Below, piece by piece: positions 50,220 through 58,383 of a DNA stretch of 64,000 bases. Origin of the DNA: Vulcanococcus sp. Clear-D1 (GTDB lineage: Bacteria > Cyanobacteriota > Cyanobacteriia > PCC-6307 > Cyanobiaceae); contig NZ_JACVZV010000030.1 of the NCBI RefSeq assembly GCF_014654725.1, forward strand, positions 62,001 to 126,000, in the 5' to 3' direction. A program made the position numbers and the translations under genes. A model generated the notes under the pieces. That model saw nothing but the letters and a program-made list of their open reading frames with translations, was not told the DNA's origin and ran no database searches. Position 1 is the first letter of the stretch. Every line of letters starts with the position of its first letter.

Positions 50220-50929
50220 TGACCAGCCCCGCGGCTCCGCTGGTGGCGGAGCTCGATCACATCCGCAAGGTGTATGGCAGCGGCGACACCGCTGTTGCCG
50301 CACTGGATGATCTCTGCCTGAACGTACGCCGCGGTGAATACCTGGCGGTGATGGGCACCTCCGGCTCGGGCAAGAGCACGGCGATGAACATCCTGGGCTG
50401 CCTGGATCGCCCGAGCAGCGGCAGCTACCGCCTCAACGGCACCGCTGTGGAGCACCTCAGCGACGATCAACTGGCGGATCTACGCAACCGCGAACTGGGC
50501 TTTGTGTTTCAGCAGTTCCATCTGCTGCAGGAGCTCACCGCCCTGGAGAATGTGATGCTGCCAATGGTGTACGCCGGAGTGCCGGCGGAACGGCGCCGCG
50601 AACTCGGCATCGCGGCGCTGCAACGGGTGGGATTAGGCGAGCGGCTGCACAACAAACCCAACCAGCTCTCCGGCGGCCAGCAGCAACGGGTGGCGGTGGC
50701 CCGGGCGATCATCAACAACCCCAATCTGCTGCTGGCGGATGAACCCACCGGCGCCCTCGATTCCCGCACCACCAAGGAGGTGTTGGATCTGTTTGATGAG
50801 CTGCACCGCGAGCAGGGGATGACAATCCTGCTGGTGACTCACGAACACGATGTGGCCGCCCGCGCCGAGCGCATCGTGCATTTCCACGATGGGCGGCTCG
50901 TGGATAGCGGCGCAGGTTCCCAGGCTTAG
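50219..50929 (+). CDS. ABC transporter ATP-binding protein (LolD/MacB/DevA type)
   Basis: 236 residues. Walker A GTSGSGKST, Q-loop FVFQQFHLL, signature LSGGQQQRVAVARA, Walker B LLLADEPTGALD and switch His in VTHEHDV are intact. The subfamily serves MacB, LolCDE and DevBCA exporters. It is fused to ndhB by a one-base stop/start overlap, but no permease follows; the adaptor at 7751 is a candidate distant partner. Confidence 0.93.
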   Translation: MTSPAAPLVAELDHIRKVYGSGDTAVAALDDLCLNVRRGEYLAVMGTSGSGKSTAMNILGCLDRPSSGSYRLNGTAVEHLSDDQLADLRNRELGFVFQQFHLLQELTALENVMLPMVYAGVPAERRRELGIAALQRVGLGERLHNKPNQLSGGQQQRVAVARAIINNPNLLLADEPTGALDSRTTKEVLDLFDELHREQGMTILLVTHEHDVAARAERIVHFHDGRLVDSGAGSQA

Positions 50930-52005
50930 GTCTTCGCCTGAGGCCGCTCCAGGCTTTGCAGCAGCTGGCCCATCAGCAGCGCGATCGCATCGCTGCCCTT
51001 GAGGCCATTGCCGGGGTCGAAGTCGCCCGGATCGATCGCCACCCAACCGCCGGCCGCCGGCTCCCGCAGCTCGAAATGCAGATGCGGACCGGTGCTCAAC
51101 CCTGTGCTGCCCACCCGGCCGATCACCTCGCCCTGGCGCACCACATCACCGGCTTTCACATAGAACTCGGAGAGGTGCCCATAGAGGCTGCGCCGCAGCG
51201 GCCGCTGATGTTCCACCTCCACGGCCAGGCCGTAGCCGCCCGCAAGACCACTGCTCACCACCCTGCCGCTCAAGACCGCCACCACCGGAGTGCCCTCAGG
51301 CGCCGCCAGATCTTCACCGGCATGCAACCGCCAAGCCCCAAGCAGGGGATGCAGGCGCCAGCCGAAGCCGCTGGTATTCACCGCGCTGCCGATGATCGGC
51401 AGCAGCAGGCTGCGGTTGCCATTGCCCAGCACCGGCGCGGGACGAGGCGTGACCCGAAACACACTGGCCAGGTTGAAACTGCCGCCATTGCCGGCGAGCA
51501 GAGCCGACACCGGCACGGTGAGCGGCGGCAGGGGCATGCCATCGGCACCGATACGACCGCCCCAGGCGGTGTTGCCATTGCTGCCGCTGCGGCGACCCCA
51601 TCGCAGCGCAATCCCGCCGCGGCATTCCCGGGCGGAGAGCGCACCACCCCGGCAAGCCTGCTGGAACGCTCCCACATCCAGCGGAGCCAGCGCACCGCCG
51701 CCGCCACCGCGCACGAGGTTGCGCTCGCTGGGGGTCACCACCCCTTGGCGCACGAGTTCATCGAGGGATTGATCGAAACGTTTTGGCGCCGTTGCTGCAC
51801 CACTCAGCCGCGCGGGATCAGGCCGCAGCGGCCCGGCGGTGCTCCCCGGCGGGGGCAACAGCGGCGCCACCGGTGCCGATGTTGCCGATGGCGTCTCAGG
51901 CTGGGAAGCCTCCAGCTGGGCCCAGGCCAGACCTCCGCCGAGCAGCGCGGGCAGCGCCACCATCAGGCTCAGCGGTTGGAGGCGAGGCACAGCTATCGCA
52001 TACAA
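50926..52005 (-). CDS. M23 family murein endopeptidase (LytM/NlpD-like)
   Basis: 359 residues: signal peptide ending GLAWA, a Pro/Ala linker, a helical middle, and a C-terminal LytM domain with metal ligands in SGFGWRLHPLLGAWRLHAGED and the catalytic HLHFEL near the end; the STGLSTGPHLHF block is typical. It should cleave peptidoglycan cross-bridges in the periplasm. Convergent with the ABC ATPase, overlapping by four bases. Confidence 0.92.
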   Translation of the reverse strand: MYAIAVPRLQPLSLMVALPALLGGGLAWAQLEASQPETPSATSAPVAPLLPPPGSTAGPLRPDPARLSGAATAPKRFDQSLDELVRQGVVTPSERNLVRGGGGGALAPLDVGAFQQACRGGALSARECRGGIALRWGRRSGSNGNTAWGGRIGADGMPLPPLTVPVSALLAGNGGSFNLASVFRVTPRPAPVLGNGNRSLLLPIIGSAVNTSGFGWRLHPLLGAWRLHAGEDLAAPEGTPVVAVLSGRVVSSGLAGGYGLAVEVEHQRPLRRSLYGHLSEFYVKAGDVVRQGEVIGRVGSTGLSTGPHLHFELREPAAGGWVAIDPGDFDPGNGLKGSDAIALLMGQLLQSLERPQAKT

Positions 52006-52096
52006 AGCGGCTCAAACTCTAGAAACCCCGCCGCAACACAGCTAGGACATCCCAACGACCCAAGCACCGACTTCAAGAACAGGCGAGGATGCCTCC

Positions 52097-52425
52097 ATGA
52101 CCGGCACACCATCCCCACTCGTTACCGCAGAGGCACTGCAGGCCTTCACCTCAAGGTTGGTCCAACATTTCACCCCTCAGAAAGTGATTCTGTTCGGCTC
52201 CCTGGCCGCGGTGAGGGTCAGTGGGATTCCGATGCTGACCTGATGGTGGTGATGCCCTTTGAAGGCTCCCATCTCCACAAAATCCGCGAGATCCGCAAAA
52301 CCTGTCAAGCCACATTTCCGCTAGACCTGCTGCTCTGGCGCCCCGAAGAAGCAGCTGTTCGCTATCAACAAGGTGACCCTTTCCTACGGGAAGCCCTCGA
52401 CCACGGGCAACTTCTGTATGGCTGA
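52097..52425 (+). pseudogene. MNT-type nucleotidyltransferase (antitoxin) with a -1 frameshift
   Basis: Read from ATG 52097, the first frame gives about 37 residues up to FGSLA and then stops at 52241-52243. The continuation RGEGQWDSDADLMVV, with the third catalytic Asp in FPLDLLLW, is in another frame up to TGA 52423-52425. Adding one C after 52207 restores an intact protein of about 109 residues with the motif GSxARGxxxxxSDxDL. MntA-like proteins AMPylate HEPN toxins in type VII toxin-antitoxin pairs. The gene is either freshly broken or a base was lost in the assembly. Confidence 0.82.
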
Positions 52426-52806
52426 GTCAGATCTGAGCCCATTGGTTCAGCAACGGATTCAGAAAGCCGAGGATGACTGGGAGGCAGCGCGACTGCTGAT
52501 CACCAGTCCCTCACAAGCAGCAACCACCTGTTTCCACTGCAGCAATGTGCCGAGAAACTCCTCAAAGCGGCGCTGTTGGCAAGCGGAGGCGCCATTCCAA
52601 AAACGCACGACCTCAACACTCTGTCCACTCTGCTGAGCGGCCTTGATCCCACTTGGGTTTGGGATCTGGATGTTCTCGAGGAGTTGAGCACCAACGCTGT
52701 CGCCAGCCGATATCCGGGTGACACGCTCGATCCTCAAGATGCTGTGAACACCACGCATCGCGCCGGCGAGCTGCGATCCGCTCTGTTAAAGCGCTTGGCG
52801 TTTTAG
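52418..52806 (+). pseudogene. HEPN-domain toxin with a -1 frameshift
   Basis: ATG 52418 overlaps the MNT stop by eight bases. The first frame starts MAESDLSPLVQQRIQKAEDD and keeps homology to TCFHC (about 52540), then drifts to a stop at 52636. The homologous continuation QQCAEKLLKAALLASGGAIP, THDLNTL and ASRYPGDTLDPQDA is in the next frame up to TAG 52806. One extra C near 52540 would restore a protein of about 129 residues with the COG2250-type HEPN pattern. No RX4-6H motif is obvious, so nuclease activity is not proven. Confidence 0.8.
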
Positions 52807-52812
52807 GCCGGA

Positions 52813-52851
52813 AACTGACGTTTTCAGAAGCACTCAGAACTGACGTATCAG
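52813..52851. repeat. Short imperfect direct repeat at the HEPN/birA junction
   Basis: AACTGACGTTTTCAG at about 52813-52827 and AACTGACGTATCAG at about 52838-52851. The second copy encodes the last residues of BirA on the minus strand; the first lies just beyond its stop. It could be a small duplication left by insertion of the MNT-HEPN pair, or chance. Confidence 0.4.
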
Positions 52852-53589
52852 CACAACCTCCGTGTTGTTTCTGCAAAGCCGCAAACCTCCATCAGCCGCC
52901 AAGCCCGCCACGCTCCAGAGCTCGCCGTTGTGCTCAATTCCATCGGGTTGCCAGAGGCGCTGCTCTACCTGACGCCGCACCAGCTCGGGCTGATCGGCGG
53001 CCGCTGCTGCCCACTCCAGGCCCCGCAACAGCCGCGCAGCGAGGCACGCCGGCTGGGCCTGGGGGTGCTGACGCTGGCCCAGGGCCTCCGCCAGGTTGAT
53101 GGCACCGGCGGGCACCCGGTTCAGCCCATTCAGTCCCACCCCAAGCTGGGCGTAGCGCACCCGGCCGCCGCGCCAACGCAGCCGCGGCAGGATGCCAGCC
53201 AGCTTGCGGCCATCGATCAACAGATCATTGGGCCACTTGATCTGAGGCTTCAGCCCGAGCGACTCCAGTTGCAGCGCGATCCCCACCGCCGCGGCCAGGG
53301 CCAGCGAGGCCGCTTCCGCAGGCTGAGCCGGCCAGGGCAGGGCAGCACTCAGCCAAACACCCCCGGGCGGCGACTGCCACACCCGGCCCTGTTGCCCATG
53401 ACCATGGCGCTGCTGCTGCGCCAGCAACGCCAACGGCGGCTGGACGCCGGCCGCAAGCCAACGCTCCAGCTCCAGTTCTGTGCTGGCGCACACCGGCAGC
53501 ACCCTCAGCCGCCAAGCCAGCGGTTGATCCGCCGGAATCCGCCGCAAGGCAGCGGCAATCGAAGCGGCCGTCAGAGCTGAGCCAGCCAA
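52834..53589 (-). CDS. birA: Biotin--[acetyl-CoA-carboxylase] ligase
   Basis: About 251 residues from TTG 53589; the frame continues upstream but the homology does not, and the start overlaps the aminotransferase end by about 19 bases. The catalytic domain shows the ASTELELERWL, AQQQRHGHGQQGRVWQSP (the GRGRxGR-like loop), and IKWPNDLLIDGRKLAGIL motifs. No N-terminal DNA-binding domain, so it is a monofunctional ligase. It biotinylates the BCCP subunit of acetyl-CoA carboxylase. Confidence 0.9.
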   Translation of the reverse strand: MAGSALTAASIAAALRRIPADQPLAWRLRVLPVCASTELELERWLAAGVQPPLALLAQQQRHGHGQQGRVWQSPPGGVWLSAALPWPAQPAEAASLALAAAVGIALQLESLGLKPQIKWPNDLLIDGRKLAGILPRLRWRGGRVRYAQLGVGLNGLNRVPAGAINLAEALGQRQHPQAQPACLAARLLRGLEWAAAAADQPELVRRQVEQRLWQPDGIEHNGELWSVAGLAADGGLRLCRNNTEVVLIRQF

Positions 53590-54791
53590 GCCACCATCCG
53601 CTGGGCACCGGCCTCGAGTTGCTCGATCGGATGCACCAGCGCCAATCGGGCAAACCCCTCGCCGCCTGGACCAAAACCATTGCCCGGCGTGAGGCACACC
53701 CCGCTGGCTTCCAGCAGCTGGGCACAGAACGGCTCCGAATCCAAACCCGCAGCGCGGGCACGGTCCGGCAGCTCCAGCCACAGATACAGCGCCATTGAGG
53801 GGATCCGCAGCGGCCAGCCGGCCTGTTGCAGCACCGCAGCCATCCGATCACGCCGTTCGCGGTAGATCGGCTTGATGCGCTCGGGCCAATCGCCGGCCTG
53901 CTCCAAAGCCGCAATAGCGCCAGCCTGAAGCGCCGTGCTCTGGTTGAAATCCACCACACCCTTCAGCTGCCGCAGTGCCGTGATCAAGGGCTCAGCGCCA
54001 ATGGCGAAGGCAATGCGGTAGCCCCCCAGGCACCAGCCCTTGGAAAACGAGAAAAACTCAATCCCGCACTGGCGCCAGAGCGGTGAGCGCAGCAGTGCCG
54101 GTGCGTCACCCTCCAGAGCCAGATCCACGTAGGGGTTGTCGTGGGCAAACACCACGCCGTGGCGTACGGCCCGCTCAGCAGCCTCATCCACCCAATCCTG
54201 TTGGCCCGTGGTGGCGGTGGGGTTGTGGGGAAAGCCCAGAACCATCAGCTTGAGGGCATCCCAGGCACTAGTGCTGAGCTGATCAAAGCGGGGCGCAAAG
54301 CCCTGAGCCGGATCGAGCTTGAGGAAATGCGGCTCGGCTGAGGCGAGGCGAAGACCGCCGAGATGGGAGGGGTAGTAGGGATCAAGCAACAACGCAGGAT
54401 CACCCGGGTTGAGCACAGCCAGAGGCAGGTGGGCTGTGCCCTCCTGAGAGCCCACCAGCAGCAACACCTCCCGCTCCGGATCCACCGAAACCCCGAAGCG
54501 TCGCCCTGCCCAGGCCGCCACGGCCTCACGAAATGGCAGGGTGGCGCCATGCAGGCAGTAAGCAGCGCTCTCTGGCCGTCCCAGCTGATCGCGGATCGCC
54601 TGGATCGCCGCTTCAGGGGGCTGGAGGTCGGTCGAACCAAGCGAGAGATCCAGCAGGGGCGGCTGACCGGATGCCGCAGCAGCGAGCCGGTAGGCCTGCT
54701 TGCGCTGATCGTTGCGGGCGAACACACCGCTGCCGAGAGCAGCAACCCGATCGGAGCGATGCAGTGCCGTCAGCGCCTCAGAGATGGGCAT
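53571..54791 (-). CDS. PLP-dependent aminotransferase (class I/II, diaminopimelate/aspartate type)
   Basis: 406 residues from ATG 54791, which overlaps the trxA stop. The PLP lysine is in FFSFSKGWCLGGYRIAF; the cofactor-anchoring Asp-x-Pro-Tyr appears as AHDNPYVDLAL, and the LGFPHNPTATTG segment is conserved. It resembles LL-diaminopimelate or succinyl-diaminopimelate aminotransferases, but the exact substrate cannot be told from the sequence. Confidence 0.88.
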   Translation of the reverse strand: MPISEALTALHRSDRVAALGSGVFARNDQRKQAYRLAAAASGQPPLLDLSLGSTDLQPPEAAIQAIRDQLGRPESAAYCLHGATLPFREAVAAWAGRRFGVSVDPEREVLLLVGSQEGTAHLPLAVLNPGDPALLLDPYYPSHLGGLRLASAEPHFLKLDPAQGFAPRFDQLSTSAWDALKLMVLGFPHNPTATTGQQDWVDEAAERAVRHGVVFAHDNPYVDLALEGDAPALLRSPLWRQCGIEFFSFSKGWCLGGYRIAFAIGAEPLITALRQLKGVVDFNQSTALQAGAIAALEQAGDWPERIKPIYRERRDRMAAVLQQAGWPLRIPSMALYLWLELPDRARAAGLDSEPFCAQLLEASGVCLTPGNGFGPGGEGFARLALVHPIEQLEAGAQRMVAWLAQL

Positions 54792-55098
54792 CCAGGAAGG
54801 CCTTGAGCTGGGGTTGAGCCATGGCACCTTCGTGGCGTGCCACCTCCTGGCCGTTCTTGAAAATCACGAGGGTGGGCAGGCCCTGAATCCCCATCTGATC
54901 GCGGGCCGTTGGGTTGGGATCGGCCTCGAGCTTGCCCACAGCCAGCTGGCCGGCGTATTCACCGGCAGCCCAATCCATCATCGGGGCCATCAGCCGGCAG
55001 GGCCCACACCACTCGGCCCACACATCCACGAGCACCGGGGTGGTGGCATCCAGCACCTCGGCCTGGAAGTTGGCATCAGTGAGGTGCAGAACAGACAC
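54778..55098 (-). CDS. trxA: Thioredoxin
   Basis: 106 residues from GTG 55098 (TTG 55110 would add four). Active site WAEWCGPCRLMAP; cis-Pro in GLPTLVIF; final helix MAQPQLKAFLDAHL. A general disulfide reductase, in cyanobacteria linking light to enzyme activity. The stop overlaps the aminotransferase start. No Yfr1-like small RNA was seen beside it. Confidence 0.95.
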   Translation of the reverse strand: MSVLHLTDANFQAEVLDATTPVLVDVWAEWCGPCRLMAPMMDWAAGEYAGQLAVGKLEADPNPTARDQMGIQGLPTLVIFKNGQEVARHEGAMAQPQLKAFLDAHL

Positions 55099-55130
55099 GG
55101 CGACAGTCAACGCTGCGGCGATTGTATGGA

Positions 55131-55898
55131 TCAGAGCTTGTCGATCGAGCGCTTCAGCTCCTCGAGCTCCGCATCCACCTCCTCCACCTTCACCGGTTGC
55201 ACCGCACCGCCCGCTTCAGGCAGTGCCGCCGCCGGAGCAGTGCCGGCCAGCTTGCCCTTCAGGGCGGCCAGTTCGTCATCCACCTCAGGCGCACCTTCGA
55301 GGGCAGCGAACTGACTCTCCAGATCAGCACCAGCCAGCTCAGCGGCTGCCTGGCTGCGGGCTTCGAGGCTTTGCACCTTCTCCTCCATCCGCTCGAAGGC
55401 GGCCATGGAGCTGTTGGTGCCGAGGTTGCCCACAGCGCTCTGCAGCTGCTCCTGGGCCTGAGCCGCCTGGGCCCGGGCCTTGAGCATGTCTTTCTTGGTT
55501 TTGGCCTCGGCGATCTTGCTCTCGAGCTTCACCAGGCTCTGCTTGAGCTGCTCCACCTGACCGGCCTGGCTCTGGAGCTGGGTGTTGAGCGCCGTGGCGG
55601 TGTCCTGGCAGGTTTTGCGGCGGCCCAAGGCCTCGCGCGCCAGGTCTTCCTCGCCTTTCTTCAGCGCCAGTTCAGCGCGCTCATACCAAGTGTTGGCCTG
55701 GGCTTCGGCTTGCTCGGCCTGGTTCTGAATGCGCTTCTGGCTAGCGATCGCTGTCGCCACCGCCTGGCGCAGCTTCACCAGGTCGGCCTGCATGTCGGCC
55801 ACCGACTGATCGAGGATCTTGGCCGGATCCTCCATGGCCCCCACCACGGCATTGGCGTTCGCGCGCACCAGACGGCTGAGGCGATCAAAAAAGCCCAT
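55131..55898 (-). CDS. vipp1: Vipp1/IM30 (PspA family) membrane-remodelling protein
   Basis: 255 residues from ATG 55898. N-terminal amphipathic helix MGFFDRLSRLVRANANAVV, then long coiled-coil (about residues 25-185), and beyond residue 220 an extra C-terminal helix (VEEVDAELEELKRSIDKL) that separates Vipp1 from PspA. It forms ESCRT-III-like rings that maintain thylakoid membranes. Stand-alone gene. Confidence 0.95.
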   Translation of the reverse strand: MGFFDRLSRLVRANANAVVGAMEDPAKILDQSVADMQADLVKLRQAVATAIASQKRIQNQAEQAEAQANTWYERAELALKKGEEDLAREALGRRKTCQDTATALNTQLQSQAGQVEQLKQSLVKLESKIAEAKTKKDMLKARAQAAQAQEQLQSAVGNLGTNSSMAAFERMEEKVQSLEARSQAAAELAGADLESQFAALEGAPEVDDELAALKGKLAGTAPAAALPEAGGAVQPVKVEEVDAELEELKRSIDKL

Positions 55899-55986
55899 GG
55901 CTAGGGATACGGGGCAGGCGACGAGGCTAACCAGTGCCCGCCGCAGCGGCACAGCGTGATTGCCGCATCTCCCGTAGCGTGACGCC

Positions 55987-56541
55987 ATGCCTGCCGCCCC
56001 CCGCAATCAAACCCGGCGCCAGGGCAGCGTGAACCTGCTGGTGCCGCCACCGCGGCCACCGCTGCAAACCGTGGTGGGCTGCTTGGAGCAGCTGCAGCGC
56101 CAGTGGCAGCGCGACGAAAACCTGGCGGCCCTGTGGCAGGCCTGGCCAAAGATTGCTGGCGCCCAACTCGCCCCCCATTGCCGGCCGCTGCGGCTGCAGG
56201 GCGGGCGCCTGGTGGTGGGCGCCAGCCATCCCCAATGGCTGCAAGCGCTGCGCTTCAACAAACACCGCTTGCTGGGTGCCCTCCGCGGTGCTGGCTTTTC
56301 GGTGAAGGATCTGGTGCTGCAGCAGCATCAAGCCACCCCCCTCCCTCCCTTCGGCAGCGATGAAGAGGCGCAGGTGTGGGCGCACCACCCCAGCCGCGTC
56401 GATGTGTTCGGCATGGCCAGCTGCCCCAGCTGCCAGCGACCAGCCCCCACCGGTGAACTGCAGCGCTGGGGGCACTGCAGCTTCTGCCAGCGAGAACGAA
56501 TGGACAACGGCGTCGCCATGGGGACACCCGCCGACGGCTGA
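55987..56541 (+). CDS. DUF721 (DciA-like) protein with C-terminal zinc ribbon
   Basis: 184 residues. Residues about 25-115 match DUF721: LQTVVGCLEQLQRQWQ, LWQAWPKIAGAQLAPHCRPL, GGRLVVGASHPQWLQALRF. DUF721 proteins (DciA) operate on the replicative helicase in bacteria lacking DnaC. A C-terminal two-CxxC ribbon (CPSC and CSFC, spaced about 15 residues) is added, probably binding zinc. It is divergent from vipp1 and converges on the GT39 gene. The DciA role is inference. Confidence 0.8.
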   Translation: MPAAPRNQTRRQGSVNLLVPPPRPPLQTVVGCLEQLQRQWQRDENLAALWQAWPKIAGAQLAPHCRPLRLQGGRLVVGASHPQWLQALRFNKHRLLGALRGAGFSVKDLVLQQHQATPLPPFGSDEEAQVWAHHPSRVDVFGMASCPSCQRPAPTGELQRWGHCSFCQRERMDNGVAMGTPADG

Positions 56542-56559
56542 GCGCATGCCCTGCTGAGC

Positions 56560-58350
56560 TCAGTAGCGCTCGGGCCTCGGCTGCTGCCAATCCGGCGGGG
56601 GCAAGCCCGCAACCCGCAAGTGCTGGGCCCATTGATCCAGGGCTTGCCGTGGCACCCGCCAAAGGGCAAACAAGCCCTCCTGTGCCAGGGGCTGGTGGGC
56701 CAGACCCCGCCAATGGGGTAGCTGGGCGGTGCGTTGATCGATCACCACCAACACGGTGTTGCTGGCGGCCGCCGGGGATGGTTGCTGCCCGGCGCGGCGC
56801 TCCTTCCATAGGCGGTCGTTGAGGTTGAGCGGGCCATTGGCCTGCACGCCCTCGTAGATCACCACCTGATCGGTATAGAAGTGCAGTGAGGGCTTGAGGA
56901 TCCCGACCATCGCCAGGGGTTCGCCGCTGCGCCTCTGATCCAAGGCAGCGGCTGCGAGGCGCCGCAGCGGTGCCTGCCGCAGGCGATCACCCAGGGCCAC
57001 CAGGGGCTGCAGAGCCGTGACGACAAACGTCACCACTGCCAGCTGCTGGGCCAGCAGCCAACCCCGCCGCCATGGAGTCTGGGCCCACCAGAGCAGCACC
57101 CCGGCCAACAAGGCAAGGCCAAAACAGGCGGCGGCGCGGCTGAGCAGTCCACCCGCCAGCAGCTCGGCCGGCAGGGTGGGCAGTTCAGGTTCGTTGATCA
57201 GCGGTACCCAGCGATCGGAGGCCGCCAACCCCGCCGCCAGCACGGCCTGCAGCGCCAGGGTGCTCACCATCACCCAGCGCGCCGGGCGCTGCTGCGCCGC
57301 CATGGCGATCAACAGACCGGCGGCAGGGGTGGCAGGGATCCAGTAGCTGGGCAGTTTGGTGGCCGCCAGGGTGAAAAACAGCAGCACTGCCAGCAGCCAG
57401 CAGATGGCGTAGCGCTGCAGGGATTGCTCGGGCGGAAGGCTGGCCGCTCGGCTGCTGAACCCTCCCACCAATCCGGCGAGCAGTAGGGGGGTGAACGGCA
57501 GCGAAGCCACCACCAGCACCGGCAGGAAAAACCACCAAGGCTGCAGGTGGTTGTTCACCACGCCGGTGAAGCGCTGCAGGTTGTGGTATCCGAAAAAGCT
57601 GTCGATGAAGGGGCGCCCTTCCACCAGCGCCGCCAGGCCGTACCAAGGGAGGGCCACCAAAGCCGTCATGGCGAGTCCAGGCCAAGGGCGCAGCCGGGCC
57701 ATCAGCCCGCGCAGATCGCGCTGCCAGAGGCCAAAGGCACACAGTGTGAGAGCGGCCAGCACCAGCGCCACGGGCCCCTTGGCCAGCACCGCCAGCCCCA
57801 AGAGGATCCAGGCCAACCAGCACCAGCCGCCACCGGCGTAACAACGCCAGAACAGCAGCAGCACGGCCCCGAGCAAACCGGTGAGCAAAGCATCGCTCAC
57901 GGCGATGCGGCTCCACAGCAACACCAGCGGTGAGAGAGCAAAAGCCAGCGCAGCACTCACCGCGGTGATCGCCTGCTGGGAAGGCAGAGGCGAGCGTCCG
58001 CCAGGCAAGGGCTGGGGCCAGCGCAGCAGCGTGGCCGCGATCACCAGCATCAAGCCCACACTGCTCAGGGCCGACGGCAACCGCGCCGCCCAGGTGCCGA
58101 GGGGATCCCATTGCGGCTGGCCGGGCAAGGCGTAGATCAGCCCCATCAGCCAGTACACCAGCGGTGGCTTGTCGTAGCGGGGCAAGCCATTCACCCGGGG
58201 AATCAGCCAGTCGCCCGTGCGCGCCATGGCCCGGGCCGAGGCGGCAAACAGCGGTGGCGTTTCATCCACCAACCCCGTGCTGCCAAGCCCCCAAACAAAC
58301 AGGGCAAGGCCGCAGATCAGCACCAACGGCAACACGAACCTGCGGGGCAC
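56560..58350 (-). CDS. ArnT/GT39-type membrane glycosyltransferase
   Basis: 596 residues with about twelve membrane helices. The catalytic periplasmic loop after helix 1 has the typical acidic pair in GLVDETPPLFAASARAM, followed by RVNGLPRYDKPPLVYW. ArnT-like enzymes use polyprenyl-phosphate sugars to modify lipid A or proteins. A soluble C-terminal part carries LVVIDQRTAQLP. Substrate unknown. It lies 34 bases downstream of the GT4 gene. Confidence 0.88.
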   Translation of the reverse strand: MPRRFVLPLVLICGLALFVWGLGSTGLVDETPPLFAASARAMARTGDWLIPRVNGLPRYDKPPLVYWLMGLIYALPGQPQWDPLGTWAARLPSALSSVGLMLVIAATLLRWPQPLPGGRSPLPSQQAITAVSAALAFALSPLVLLWSRIAVSDALLTGLLGAVLLLFWRCYAGGGWCWLAWILLGLAVLAKGPVALVLAALTLCAFGLWQRDLRGLMARLRPWPGLAMTALVALPWYGLAALVEGRPFIDSFFGYHNLQRFTGVVNNHLQPWWFFLPVLVVASLPFTPLLLAGLVGGFSSRAASLPPEQSLQRYAICWLLAVLLFFTLAATKLPSYWIPATPAAGLLIAMAAQQRPARWVMVSTLALQAVLAAGLAASDRWVPLINEPELPTLPAELLAGGLLSRAAACFGLALLAGVLLWWAQTPWRRGWLLAQQLAVVTFVVTALQPLVALGDRLRQAPLRRLAAAALDQRRSGEPLAMVGILKPSLHFYTDQVVIYEGVQANGPLNLNDRLWKERRAGQQPSPAAASNTVLVVIDQRTAQLPHWRGLAHQPLAQEGLFALWRVPRQALDQWAQHLRVAGLPPPDWQQPRPERY

Positions 58351-58383
58351 CAGGGCGAGCTGCGTCAGGCACGACGTTATCGC

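Noticed and set aside
50956-52096. Plus-strand open frame running into the MNT pseudogene from the M23 region
   Set aside because: The part before 52097 is an antisense shadow of the M23 peptidase; only the last part is MNT coding sequence.
55099-55130. Search for the small RNA Yfr1, which lies beside trxA in related genomes
   Set aside because: The spacer is only about 30 bases and lacks the expected core motif, so no call was made.
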